Below are positions 23,901 through 35,965 of a DNA stretch of 64,000 nucleotides, piece by piece. Origin of the DNA: Polytrichum commune (Eukaryota; Streptophyta; Polytrichopsida; Polytrichales; Polytrichaceae); NCBI GenBank assembly GCA_950295325.1, contig OX485806.1:20894001-20958000 (forward strand). Direction: 5' to 3'. The translations under genes and the position numbers were made by a program. The stretch's first letter is position 1, and each line of letters opens with the position of its first letter. Under the pieces are notes generated by a model. That model had not been told where the DNA came from and made no database searches. It worked only from the letters and a program-made list of their open reading frames with translations.

Positions 23901-24601
23901 ACTAGGCACTGTAAAAATGATGAGGTTTTGGACCAAATAAGACTATATATGAATGGGTTTTTTTTGAAGCCCATGTAAATATTCATGGCAATGCACACCT
24001 TAGTTCCCCTATCTCTAGGGAACCCACCTCTTGCCCCCTCACATGCTTCTCTTTTTGACATCCCTCTCATCCCTCTCAATTGGATTTCTACGGTAACAAG
24101 GCACTTGCATAACGATTAGTTTTGTTCATTATTTTCCGCATTGTGGAATGGTTTCTAAATGAATTCAAAGTTTTGGGTTCAGTGTGCCGGTTTTGGTGGG
24201 CTCATGATAGGCCCACCAAAACCAGCAAGCATAGGGTCAAATGTAATGTTGCTTGTGGCCATGTGGAATCCGCATATACATCTCTAATGTGTGTTTGTGA
24301 AAGGGGGGGGGGTACCCTTCCCCTAGGTATTTCATTTGTTCCCCCATCACACTCTTTTCCCAACCCCTCATCTATTCCTTCCATGTGAAGTGTGGTAATG
24401 GATCACCATCCTCTTCCGATGATAAATGGCATGCATGTTCTACCAAATCATCCCCCTCACCCTCCCCAAGTTGACCTCTACATTGAGGGAAAATCAAAGG
24501 TCACCATATGGCACATCCCTTACTACACCATGCTCAAATTCAATAACCACCATGGCTTCCAATGTTTCATCATTTACAAAATGGCTCAAGGCCATTCCCA
24601 A
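23901..24601. other. Intergenic, nothing recognised
   Basis: No recognisable coding or repeat structure beyond a G-run at about 24304. It could contain the N-terminal remains of the piggyBac-like gene just downstream on the minus strand, but I cannot identify them. Confidence 0.35.
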
Positions 24602-27431
24602 TACCGTAGCATCATAGCTGGTTCGTGCAAAAATAATTCCCAAATAAAAAACCGAAAAAATCAAAAATTATGAGTCCAATCAAACGAATAAGTGAAAATT
24701 TACATTAGAAAAAAAATGAATAATGAAAAATTTGGACTCTTCTAAGCTCCAACCACGTCAACGTGTTATAAGAGGCTGCATGATTACGCGTTAATGGCTC
24801 GGCGTCTTGCTCACGAGCTTCACGAGGTTGCTCAAGTCACGGGACAAAAACGCCAAGCACTTCCGAACGCTATCCATAAAATGCCTTGCCTTCATCTTGC
24901 TTAGTAAGTGTAGAGGAGGGGCTCATGAGGGCGAGGAGACCCAAAGGCTTATACACAAGGAGCAGCCACGGGTAGATCACTCTAAGGCATTTTTGTGCAC
25001 CACGTGCGGCTGGGGGTTATTTTTTGGGGGGCTATTTACCTTCAAGGGTTGAATTAAAGCCTCCCTATAATTACTTATATTTCAAAAATGGCCCATTTGT
25101 TTGCACCCTTTCATTACTTATATTGTCCAAGTCGTTGCAATTTTTTGTACTCTATATTCCTTTTAAGTAATAAAAGCTAATCTACTTCCTAACGCAATTG
25201 ACGAGTGTTGAGGGAAAGCATGGAAACAAAGAAGGGTGCAAACAATAATACCATTGCAAACATTGTTATAATGAAAGCACTCAGGAGATGCCAACACAAA
25301 TACCATAGCGGTCATTGCAATGCAAGTGACCAAAAACACAAAGCATAGTAAAGCGGGTTTAGAATTTACAATTTAGGGTGTAGTCAAATTGAGCCCTTGC
25401 TCAAAATAACACTTATTGGTTTGTGAGATATAGATATAATGGGTGTGCAAAGCTCTAGAGATCAACCAAGGGTCCAATTGGTCCTTCATTATCTGATCCT
25501 CTCATCTTCTATTCGTTTTTTTTTCTATATTCTTCAAGTTCCTCTTGTAACCTAAATGTCCAAAAAGTGACATCTGAAATCTGACCTCTTCACCCCCAGT
25601 TCTCCAACATTGATAAAGCATCTTCGAGCTTACCCAACTATGTACATTCAAATTGGTTCAGTTCGAAGTCCATTGATAACATTATAAAAACTTCCCAGAA
25701 GTACGATTCAGATAGCACCACTTATATAGGTTGTGTCAACTTCAGGTGCATGAGTGAGGTTTTTAAAAGCGTGGGTGGCAGTAACCTGCTTCAAAAATTC
25801 TTAATCCCACTGCAAGCTTACCAAGCTGCTGAACATGAAGTTATCTTTCCTGAGCTGAACACTTCACAAATGTGGTACAATTCAGATCAATGTTTATGTA
25901 GCTTCCCTTCCAACTCAAAGAGATCCCATTGAAACTTCAGCTCCATAAAATCAATCAGTACTCTGTCTCCAATTCATATAGATAGAACAAACGGATTCTT
26001 GGACAAGCCTGAACCCTAAATCACCAATCCCAAATTTACTTAGCCATCTCTAAGCAGAAGTTGCATACTGAAGAATGGAATGGATTCTTCCAACGAGAAG
26101 AATTACATGTTGTGAGGAATACCCCATTCATAGGCCTCATGGGAGACAAATACGAACTTTTGGACTGATCAAACCCCTTCCATGTTAGTGCCTATGAAGC
26201 CAAATCCACAAACTATGAGCCACAAAAATGGTGAGCTTGAACCCACCATCAACTATGAGCCTAATGAACTGTACACCCCACAGCTTGACCCTACAATTGT
26301 ACTCTGCTCAAGGCATGTGAAATGTTCTGGAGCTTCAGGAAACTGCCTCCCAAATTATGTCTAAATCTGTAATTCCAAAATATCCAACAAACTAGCTGCT
26401 GCTGATCCTGCCACAAACCCCCAACATCATAGTGAAACAAGCTAAAGGACGGAAACAAGAAGGGCTGATAAAGATGGGACATAGGACAGGTTGAGTGACT
26501 ACAGCTGCATGTCCACTCTTGTTTCCACGCCAAGTATGGCAATCTTTTGACTAGATAATGCAATCTGGCATAGCAATGGTTTCACCATTGTGAGGGGATT
26601 CGTACAGATTTCGTACTGTGGACAACAGCGACGAGGATGAAGGCCTAGGCTAGACCCAGTAAGATACAATTACATTACATGTAATTGTAATGTAATCACA
26701 ATCAAAATATCAAAGTATGCCGAGTTCCGAGTGGGAGGAATGCCTGCCGAATCCCTATCAAGTATCGAAGCTCCGACAAGAAATGAACTCTAAGCTGGAG
26801 GACATGATCGGAGAGCATTGCCATATTCAGAACAACCTTGTCATTCCCCCCCCCCTGCAACAATTAAATCTAAAGAGCCGGTGAAGATTGTTTAACTCGC
26901 TCGAAATTCCTTCTTTGTCGATGTTGAAACTGTACAGAGGATGATGGTCAAGCTCTATATATGGAATCACAATTTTGGGTATGTCAACTTTTATGCTAAC
27001 ATTGCTTTTCTTTTTCAAATTTGCTGCCGTTTCTTTCGCTGCAGCTTTTGTTCTTGGTGCAGGACTATGTATCAGCAATAGTGAATGGGGAGAGCCGATC
27101 GCTAGTTACAGATGAAACAGTTGAGTTTGAGAAAAGATGAGTTGAAGTTCAAGACTGCAGGAAAATTACAGACCATTTTGGACGAATCTATGGAATATAT
27201 CTTCATCAATGAAGAAAAACTGAAAGATCACAACATGTAATGGTTGACAGACTAATTTCAATACTTCTAGGGGGTGACCTTCGATCCAGTGACATGCTGG
27301 GCAACCCAGCCCAGACCATCCCAGAGCCCCTCCCCCCTAAACCCTAAACCTCAAATCGGATGTTTTTGTACACGAGTTCTTCAACATTACTGCCCACTGT
27401 CGGCTGAGTAACCACAACCTCTCCCAGACAT

Positions 27432-27566
27432 GGCATCTCTCTTAGTGTACCGGCCACCACGCTCATTTCGGCATCTCTCTTAGTGTACTGGCCACCACAC
27501 TCGTTTCGGCATCTCTCTTGCTCATTTCGGCATCTCTCTTAGTGTACTGGCCACCACGCTCATTTC
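27432..27566. repeat. 38-bp tandem repeat, three copies plus a partial
   Basis: The unit starts GGCATCTCTCTTAGTGTAC and ends CTCATTTC. Full copies are at 27432-27469, 27470-27507 and 27529-27566. A 21-bp deleted copy lies at 27508-27528, and only a few substitutions separate the full copies. Confidence 0.9.
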
Positions 27567-27940
27567 TTCCAAGGTAGTAATGTAAGGGCAATCAGGAGAT
27601 GAGGAGCATTCCCCGACTGTCCCTAAATGTACTAGCAGGACACAATCCACACATAAAAGCGCGCCTCCTCCGAAGCATAGCACTCTCAAATGCAATGTTG
27701 CAAAGCTGAGATACTAGAGACTAGTCGCACACTCTTCCTTGTACCTATTGCCCAGAAAACCTTGAGGTGTCAGCACTGTCTCTTCCGAACTCTTCCGGTG
27801 AGTGTGTGAGCACTTCGTGATGAAAACTCCATAGCCATCAAATAGGGGAAGCGGTGGATAAAAATGAGCAACATACATACCTCAAACCGATGTAGCCGGT
27901 ATGGGCACTTAAAGCCTTACTGTTCAGCAGCACTGCCGCG

Positions 27941-28019
27941 CCTCCTCCGAAACAAAGCTTCCTCCGAAACAAAGCCTCCTCCAAAACAAAGCCTCCTCCA
28001 AAACAAAGCTCCTCCTCGA
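27941..28019. repeat. 17-18 bp tandem repeat CCTCCTCCRAAACAAAG
   Basis: Four to five near-identical units, the first ones shortened. Translated on the minus strand they give glycine/cysteine-rich CFGGG repeats, but no longer coding context is visible. Confidence 0.85.
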
Positions 28020-28760
28020 ACACAACGGACGAAAACGCGAAGCAAATTGAAACCCTAGCCATCAACAAACGGGCGTGGGGAAGACGACCCCAACGACATC
28101 ACGTTCCTTTTGCATCCATTTTTGGACTAAAGAAAATCCCAATTATCATCCATCCCCGTGAGTCCTCAACCCATTTACATACCATACTAAACATAACTTC
28201 TAGGATCCTTATCTTCAGCCCCTATATTAGTTTTACAAAAAAATAATGGCCCATGTTTTATGTGCATCTAACTTACTTATAATTTCATTGTCTAAATTTA
28301 ATGGCCCCTTCATTATTTGGAATTCCTTTATAATTTTTATTTCAATGATTTTAATCCTCTCTATATTATGCCGCACGTCGTTTTTAAAATGCACTAAGTG
28401 ATCTACCCGTGGGAGCAGCTCTACCAACCTATACCTAACCATCGTTTTTGTGCTCTTATATTTGCAAATCATGTTGTTCTCATTCGTTAAGGGGTTAAGA
28501 TACACGTTGTTGGATTTTGTGTTGAGAGCGTGGGATGGCGAGGTGAAGGAACTGGAGGAGAGACTTCCATTTTGTTTCTGGCATCTGGATTTTGTGGTGA
28601 GGGAGAAGGGAGAGGAATGGTGGACATGGCAATTGATCCACTTTTTTCTGTGGTCATTGCAGCACTTGACTCTTGGAATTGATGGGCTAACAAATGGTAG
28701 ATTTATTCCAATGTTGAGAGCTTGTTGTATGTTGCAAAGCATACTCCCAGCAGAAAAGCC

Positions 28761-29075
28761 TTAAATTGACCATAACCCTGAGCTCAGCATTTATGGTGTT
28801 TAGTTTGATGGTTTATTTTGGAGTTCTCTTCTCATTGAAAAAAGAGGCTTGCAGAAACTCATTGATGACTAAATGACAATAGCCCTTAGCTCACGTTTAT
28901 GATGTTCCAATTGATGGTTCATTGTATCCTTTCTCATAAAAAATATCGCACACTGAAACTTGCTGATGACTTGAAACTGACCGTAGCCCCGACCTCAGGT
29001 TTATGGTGTTTACATTGAGGGTTTACTTTGTACTTCCCTTTTGATTGAATAGAAAGCTCACAGAAATGCACATGT
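28761..29075. repeat. ~105-bp tandem repeat, three diverged copies
   Basis: Copies begin near 28761, 28870 and 28971. Each runs through a CCATAGCCCTGAGCTCAGG-like phrase, TTTATGGTGTT, TTGATGGTTTATTTTG, TTCTCATTGAA and AAACTTGCTGATGAC. Divergence is perhaps 20 percent, so the array is old. No coding frame is conserved across copies. Confidence 0.8.
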
Positions 29076-29459
29076 GTGCAATGATTGGTCTACATTTTCT
29101 GAAATCACCTAACCCCTTTAGATGACGTGAAAGTTGCTGATAATATAAACCTTCCTGTAGGTTTCTTTTACATTGCCTGCTTCTAAAGCAGCAGTAGCGT
29201 AAGATTCATCTTTTGATCAAGTAATTGTAGTTTCGGCACATGAGGCATGAACCATACCCAGGAGTGAAGACTTTGTACAAGCAAAACAACAACCTACTTG
29301 CACAACTCCTGGACCTTAACGAAAAAACGAATTAACCTTTTTAAAATCATAGGATTGACGAAATTGCATAAATTATATTTTTCGTTGACGAACCATATCT
29401 TTCAAAAAATAAATAAATATTCGTTTTGAGGTGCACAAACCAGCTATGGTGCTACGGTA

Positions 29460-30915
29460 ACCATGTGGAGTCATCCCCTTCTATATCTAAGCCATTCGCT
29501 CCAATGTGTGTGTCCAACACATGAATAGGTTACGACCACTCCCTCGGGTTGATCACACCCCCTTACGTTTCATAACCACGTGCAATAAAATTTTGCTACC
29601 CAATATTATATGCCATAGATAATTTTAAAAATTATGATATTTTTCTACAAATACATAACCATTAATATATTTTGTATATTCTTTTTTAAAATTTAATCAT
29701 ATTCATTTTTGTAGTAATTTTTTTAGTTCAATTCTACGTTATTCTAGTTAGAAGCGGTATGTTTTATTTATTATTAAAAAAACATCAAATTTGTTTACCT
29801 TTCTTACTATGTTATAGATATTGTGCATATCTATCCATGAATAAAAATTGATAAAATTTTGACTCATTTTTGGTGATGCTTTATGTAAAAAGTAGATTTT
29901 TTTTTATCACACATGGTGTTCAACTTGACAATGGAGTGCACCCCCCGGGACCACTCCACCCAAAGAATAATAAAAATGGCAATACATCAACATGACATCC
30001 ATGTGCCAATCCAAATTAAATATAGAAATGTGGCACACAATTGTGATGCTAAGTTTTTGGCTAGCTAATATTTAGCCTAGTCAAATTGTTTGTTGCCACA
30101 CATACTAGAGGGGGGGGCACACCCATGACATTCCGTAACTTTTGAGCAACAACCCAACAACTCTTTTCTATCCACTTGCGACATCCTGACACTTAGGTAC
30201 CTTCCATAGACTATAGATGGACAAGAGACAAAGAGGGGCAAACGCAATGCAAATTAAGTTGGAATGTGGAAAGAGTCTCCCAACCACATGCATGCAGGTT
30301 AGAGGAAGGCCTCTTATATAGTTGGGCAAGTTTCCAAATCTCAAGTGCATTACATGTTGGTTTTAGCGAGTTTTGGTACTTAGTGCCACACACAACAATG
30401 GAAGAAGTTATTGGGGGTCCGTAAGAAATAAGAATCAATGTGAAAATAAGTTATTGATGATAGAAAAAAGAAAAGTGACCGCCTTGGGTGGATTCGGAGG
30501 AGTTACTATGAGAACTACACATCCAATGTTTAACCTTTGCATTTAAGTTGCTTACTGTGGTAAAATAAGAAGAGTGAGGTTGTGAAAGGAGGGATTGGGA
30601 AATCAAAAATACTAGGGTAAGTGCAAGAGGATATTGCGAGAGGTTAGAGAATGTGTAGTAATCACTTGCAAACGAATTGTTTGGGAAATTTATTGGGTGT
30701 CATTCATAGGTGAAGTGCAAACACCAAAAGTTACGTGGGAAGGAAGATTCAGTGGACACCATAATGCAATTGAAACATACCAAGAGAGAACCATAATTGA
30801 TGATTGGAACTTGCTTTGCCATCCGAAAGCACATTGGTGAAGGATGTTATCTTCACAAACCACCCTAGGGAAATGTTGACCTTGCCTTCCTAACCCACCA
30901 AGTTACCAACAAATC
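29460..30915. other. AT-rich intergenic sequence, nothing recognised
   Basis: Sequence from 29580 to 29900 is extremely AT-rich. A C-run at 29940 and a G-run at about 30110 frame the middle part. Short frames around 30170-30440 and 30634-30840 show no recognisable protein. Confidence 0.4.
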
Positions 30916-31444
30916 TCAGGGGGCTGCCACACGAGAGGCAACTTCATGTGAGCGGCCTCACGGATTGGCCGACCGCGAAGGGTGCCTACCACACCAGAGG
31001 CAATCCGGAAACAATACAGGTGACGTGGCGGTGACGGCTGGCACACGAAAGTACTAGGGGCCGGCCATTGGAAACCCGTGGTTTTCGGCAGCACTTCACA
31101 CCCTGGCACACCCTCCGTCACCCTCCTCCGCCCTCGCTCCCCCTCCCCGCCCTCCCTCCTCCAGTTTCGTCAACGACGCAGTCGCCTCCCTCCTCCCTTC
31201 CCCCCCCCCCCCCTTTGTAGCTTTGTCAACGACCGCGTCGCCTCCCTCCGCCATCGCCAACCAACATCGTTGCACGTCTCCCTCCCAGCCCTCCATCCTC
31301 CCTTCCACTCCACCACAGTCGCTGCCGCAACAGTGGGCGATTCGGTCCACCCTCGCCCTCCCTCTGTCAATTTTTTTTTTCTTTCTCCTTCCTGGAACAT
31401 TTTGTGCAGTTTCAAGGGTGTGGTGTTTTTGGCTCCTGTGCTGC

Positions 31445-32877
31445 ATGGAATCGCAGGGGCAAGCCCGAGACTCGGGCGGTGCCAATGCCAATGGCTCCAC
31501 AGGCAACATTCCTCCTCCCATGGGCACTGAATTTCGAGCACCGCAGCCTAGCATTCCTCCTGCACCATTTTTCCCAGGTCTTGCTACTGTGGGAAGCCAA
31601 ATGTCGTTCCTATTCCCACAATCCTTCATGCCAGCAATTCCAAGGGTGGGGATTGCTCCGCCAGTCCAAGGTGGGACTGGCGCAATTGTCGATTTGACGG
31701 CGGGGTCTCAAAAATGGTCTACCCAAAAAAACGTGACTGAGCAGCCGAAGCCGGCGAAGAAACGCAGAGCTCCCCGGAAAAAAAATCAGAATTGTTGAAT
31801 TGGACGACGGAAAGACGACGTGGAGCTATTGAAGCACGCCGGGCATTGGAAGGATCATTGGGTCATCCAGCTCATTTCCGTTCGCAAAGAAATGCACAAC
31901 ACTTTTAGCGCGCCTCCAAAGCAAGGTATTATTCGTTTTTGTTTTGTGTTTTTTTTTGGGGGGGGGGTGTTGTGTTGCTGGTCAATGCCAATGCTCCAGG
32001 ATTGAACTCTATGTGTGGAATTCGAAGTCTGCTACGTGTAGTTCCTCCCGTAGTATAGGCTGCAGTTCGTTGGGAGCTAGGATCGTAGCTGTGGCCGGCC
32101 CTGGATGGGGTCTCGGCTGCCCACAGCAGCCGCCTTGCGATCTCTGCAGTAGAGACTGTTGCAACACCAGCATACCAAGCAAGGTTTGCTGGCAATTTTT
32201 TTATTTTTTGCTGTTTTTTTTTCTTGCAGACTTCCGAGGTCCTTGCTGCTCTGCTTTTGAAGCCTAATCACTGCATTTCAAACATATGTTCATTCTTTTC
32301 TTTACGTGCAGTTTTGTGAGAAATTTCCGTGAACACAAAGTGAGTGGTTTTGTGAACTTTGATTTTGTCTTGCTCTTGCCGGTGATGTGCAGGTGTGGAC
32401 AATTGGTCGCGATTGCACACGAAGCTCGTTTCTCTCTGCCCGGATTTCACGAAGGACAATGAGGCATGCTAGAAGAAATGGAGTGCCATCTACAACGATT
32501 ATAAGGATGACAAGGCTATGAACATGAAGTCTGGCTCACAACGATCCGAGAAATGCCGGTGGTATCAACTTGTGGACGAGTTCATATTTGACAGAGCCAA
32601 TGTCGTCTCACATGCGCATGCAAGCGCCACGAATCCCGACGGACCGAAATCCACAAGCACATCGGACACCAACACCACGGAGCATAGGAGTGGGAAGAGC
32701 ACATCAAAATCCCCCGAACCCAAGCGTAAGGAGGACATTTTCATGGAGAGATGCATTGGTGAGATTAAAGAGAGTAGCAAGAATCTCATGGATAGTTTAA
32801 AGGCCAGTGATGACATAAAAATGGCTTTACTCATGAGCATGCAACAAACTATGCAGAAATTGGTTGAAAAGCTCTAG
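31445..32877 (+). pseudogene. Harbinger accessory Myb/SANT-like protein (broken)
   Basis: Second gene of PIF/Harbinger elements, a DNA-binding partner that helps the transposase enter the nucleus and find its ends. The frame starts at ATG 31445 with a Pro/Gly-rich segment (MESQGQARDSGG...) and a basic KPAKKRRAPRKK tract. It then enters a trihelix/SANT-like region with WKDHWVIQLISVRKEMHNTF, an intron about 31927-32391 (GTATTA...GTGCAG), and GVDNWSRLHTKLVSLCPDF. The third helix region is KKWSAIYNDYKDDKAM, followed by a C-terminal helix rich in K/E/M. Lesions are a frame slip in the A-run near 31785, a second slip near 31815, and an in-frame TAG at 32470-32472 just before KKW. What remains is clearly recognisable but cannot give one continuous protein. 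Confidence 0.75.
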
Positions 32878-32888
32878 GTGGTTGTTCC

Positions 32889-34294
32889 TCAAACACTATC
32901 CGATGTGAAAGTCTGTGCAATACACGCTTTCGTCTTTGCCATCCAAAGACTTTTTGCTATGTTGTTTTCTTTTGCCGAAAACTCTTTAAATGTTTTGCCG
33001 GCAGTGTCCATTGCTATCTCAAACTCCATGGTTGCCTCTTGTTTAATGTATTCCAAAGTCTCCCTGGAATTGTCGTCGATGCCCACTAGGCCGTGCAATG
33101 TCAAATTGGCAACTGCCAATCTCTCTTGCATAGACGCACCCGGAACCCTCCCGATTGCCAGCCCGTTGTGAACCTCGTCCGTGGCCTCCCGCATCCATTC
33201 ATTATTTCAAAAGTTGTCGCCGAAAATTATGCACATGTTGTGCAAAACCAAGTATATGCTAACCAAATCGGGCACATTCCTCAAATGCACGTCCCCTCTT
33301 TTTAACATAATGCGCCATCTACCTTTGAGCATTCCGAATGCTCTCTCAATGCACATGCGCATCGAGCTTTGGACGAAGTTCCAGTGGTATTTCTCCCGCG
33401 AGAGTCCGTCTTTGTGGCCCTTGAATGGAGCCAACATCCACGGATGGCACGTGTATGCAGCATCGCCAACCAACGCATACGGTGAAAATTTCCAGCCTCA
33501 CAATACTATCTAATCTTGGTCCTTGCCCACAAGTTGGCATCGTGCATTGATCCCGCCCAGCCTATGTCGAAATCCCAAAACAAACACTTGCTAGATACAA
33601 CACCCTGCAACATGATTGAATGGAACCTTTTGCGGTTGTAATAATCAGCAATATGCAACCGGGGTGCAACGATGGGTATGTGGGACCCATCAACCGCCCC
33701 AACGACGTAAGGAATCTGGTGGAGGTTTTGGAACTCCTGTGCAAATCTCTTCATAATAGCAGGAGAAGGCCATCTGTTGAATTTTTTCAGCATGTTTGTT
33801 TTTATTGCCACACAGAATTGAGAGACTGCTAGTTAATTGGACGACAGGCCAATCCTGTACAAATCTGCAATGCACCGCATGAAATTACATGTGGCCAATC
33901 TTGATATCGATACAACTACCTTTACTTGAACTGGAATGGTTGACCGCATGTTTGTATCATATCTGTGCAAGTCAGGTGCGAGGGAACTGCAAAAATATTC
34001 AAATGTCGACACGTCCATTCACATATGTCCTTTGAACTCCCTAGTATTAAACAAATCAAACAGGTTATGATCAAAGAATCCAGGCTGGTGCAACCCTCTC
34101 TCATGAGCCCACAGTCATCGTTCCCGCCTCCCGTGCGCACGCTTGAATCCGTGCAGTGCAAGTGTCATGCACCACATTTGTTGCCAATGCCATACGAAAA
34201 TCGACGAGTCATCCCTCGACATACAGTCCAAGGTGGCAAACAAGGACAACTGAAACATGAGCAAAATTTTGAGCTCCCGCACGGCAGGGTCCAT
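32889..34294 (-). pseudogene. PIF/Harbinger DDE transposase (broken)
   Basis: Plant PIF/Harbinger transposase of the DDE_Tnp_4 (HARBI1) type, starting near ATG 34294 (MDPAVRELKILL) and ending with TGA at 32889-32891. The catalytic triad is visible: first Asp in VVGAVDGSHIPI, second Asp in WAGSMHDANLW, Glu in MCIERAFGMLKGRW. The N-terminal helix-turn-helix part reads TFEYFCSSLAPDL ... ATCNFMRCIADLYRIGLS. Lesions are stop codons at 34115-34117, 34019-34021 and 33833-33835, and a TAG plus frameshift at about 33475-33508 between the second Asp and the Glu. The core is well preserved, so inactivation looks relatively recent. Known relatives need the adjacent Myb-like protein, which is also broken here. 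Confidence 0.85.
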
Positions 34295-34599
34295 TTTCAC
34301 GCAGTGTTTGCTTTGGGAGTATACTGGCAACTGAGGCAGAGCAGCTGAGGGAGAGGCCTGGGAGAGAAGAGGAGCCTTCGTCAAGGCTCCTGGTTTACCT
34401 TGCCTCTGCTGCAGGCCGGTGAGGTGAAGTTGCCGGGAAGCTGCAGGTGTGCCACTGCCCTTACTGCCGGCCATCTGGTGCATGCGCCGTCTTGGCACCG
34501 ACGTGGCTGCAGGGAGGCTGCAGGGAGGCTGCAGGGAGGCTACTGCTAATCCTAGCATGCGGCAAGAAATGTCATGTCGCCCGTGTGGCAGAGGCCTCA

Positions 34600-34842
34600 A
34601 TTACAACTCCCCCCCCCCCCCACCCAACTCAATTCCATTCAATCCCAACTCCCCCCCCCACCCAAATCACCTAAAGTATTTAAATACGTAAAAATAAGCA
34701 TGACAATGACGATGGGGTTATATTGACACTCCCACGGTAGCATTGGCTAGGAGCTCAATTCAAGCATGGCAAATAGTAACAACCTCCCTACCCCTATGTT
34801 CAATTGAGTTTTCTTCCTCCATTGCTCAACATTGCTTGAGGC
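34600..34842. other. C-rich spacer between two transposons
   Basis: Two poly-C runs (about 34609-34621 and 34652-34661) sit in a short, otherwise unremarkable stretch between the Harbinger-like element and the foldback. Confidence 0.5.
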
Positions 34843-34853
34843 CATCGTTGATG

Positions 34854-35954
34854 GCTAGGGTGAACCAGCAGGTACACTCGTACCTTCGGGGGATGAAGGC
34901 CTCGCGGATGACACTGAAAACTTCATCCTTCTTTATGGGGAAGCCCGCTTGACTACAAATCCCATATTGACTGCACTTCGCCTTCAAGGCCTAAAATCCA
35001 ATATATATGTGCACTTCCAATTAGTAAATAAGCAATTCATTGGGATTTCATTCCGGAAGTGAAACCATCAATGAAGCATGTAATCAACTTGGAGGTCAAA
35101 TAAAATTACAAAATCCTCATTAACATTGAGGTTATAATTTTTTTGACTTACCATTTGAAATTTTCTTTGTCATTCTAAAATGACACTTAAATTTAGTGTG
35201 TTGATTTAGTATGTATATTTTATAATATTTTAATAACGCCGCCTACTTTCACAAGTATTCATAAATAAATAAATAAACTAATGGAATTAATTAATTAATT
35301 AAATGTAATTACTGGAATTAATTAATTAATTTAATTGCTGAAATGAATTACTAGAATGAATTGGTTCAGTTAATTACTGGAAGTTAATTACTGGAATGAA
35401 TTGGTTCAGTTAATTAAACATTATAATTAATTAGTCTTACTTTATTTGGTAAGCACACTTTTCTGATTTATTTGGGCTTAAATAGGATTCATCAGAATTA
35501 ATTAGACTTAATGACATTAAATCACACTTAATTGGTTTGAATGTGTATGAATACTTGTGAAAGTAGGCGGCGTTATTAAAATATTATAAAATATACATAC
35601 TAAATCAACACACTAAATTTAAGTGTCATTTTAGAATGACAAAGAGAATTTCAAATGGTAAGTCAAAAAAATTATAACCTCAATGTTAATGAGGATTTTG
35701 TAATTTTATTTGACCTCCAAGTTGATTACATGCTTCATTGATGGCTTCACTTTCGGAATGAAATCCCAATGAATTGCTTATTTACTAATTGGAAGTGCAC
35801 ATATATATTGGATTTTAGACCTTGAAGGCGAAGTGCAGTCAATATGGGATTTGTAGTCAAGCGGGCTTCCCCATAAAGAAGGATGAAGTTTTCAGTGTCA
35901 TCCGCGAGGCCTTCATCCCCCAAAGGTACGAGTGTACTTGCGGGTTCACCCTAG
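34854..35954. mobile_element. Mutator-like long-TIR foldback element with 11-bp TSD
   Basis: Arms 34854-35263 and 35546-35954 are inverted copies of about 410 bp at roughly 97 percent identity, beginning GCTAGGGTGAACC. The insertion is flanked by a perfect 11-bp direct repeat, CATCGTTGATG, at 34843-34853 and 35955-35965. Very long TIRs and a 9-11 bp target duplication are the hallmarks of Mutator-like elements. The 282-bp loop (35264-35545) is AT-rich, with AATTAATT runs and a duplicated GAATGAATTGGTTCAGTTAA. No transposase is present. The high arm identity implies recent insertion or gene conversion between arms. Confidence 0.85.
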
Positions 35955-35965
35955 CCATCGTTGAT

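Larger units (their letters stand above)
24604..29457. mobile_element. TIR-bounded element of unknown family (4.85 kb, TA target)
   Basis: A 26-bp terminal sequence beginning CCGTAGCATCATAGCTGG (24604-24629) is repeated in inverted orientation at 29432-29457 with 24 of 26 positions matching. TA dinucleotides flank both ends (24602-24603 and 29458-29459), as a 2-bp target duplication would. Subterminal regions on both sides are A-rich and contain CGAATA. Inside are unassigned sequence, an ACAATTAC/GTAATTGT palindrome at 26666-26688, and three local tandem repeats listed separately. Two modest minus-strand frames (26827-27078, lysine-rich; 28233-28742) have no recognisable domain. No transposase or reverse transcriptase motif was found, so it is either non-autonomous or of an unfamiliar type. 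Confidence 0.55.
30919..34596. mobile_element. PIF/Harbinger-like transposon with TIRs and 3-bp TSD
   Basis: The element begins GGGGGCTGCCACACGAGAGG at 30919 and ends, read from 34596 on the minus strand, GGCCTCTGCCACACGGGCG. The shared core is CTGCCACACG. It is flanked on both sides by TCA (30916-30918 and 34597-34599), fitting the 3-bp T-N-A target duplications of PIF/Harbinger. It carries the two genes typical of the superfamily in tail-to-tail orientation, a Myb/SANT-like protein on + and a DDE transposase on -, with 11 bp between their stops. Subterminal TIR-like copies occur near 30987 and 31033. Both genes are broken, so it is now non-autonomous. Confidence 0.85.

Noticed and set aside
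28233-28742. Minus-strand frame of 169 codons inside the TIR-bounded element
   Set aside because: No recognisable motif, lysine/isoleucine-rich tail typical of AT-rich noise, and an overlapping + frame is equally open. Kept only as a note in the element entry.
31096-31629. Minus-strand frame of 177 codons and overlapping + frames in 31078-31530
   Set aside because: GC-rich low-complexity leader inside the Harbinger-like element; frames are open on both strands because stops are rare in this composition.
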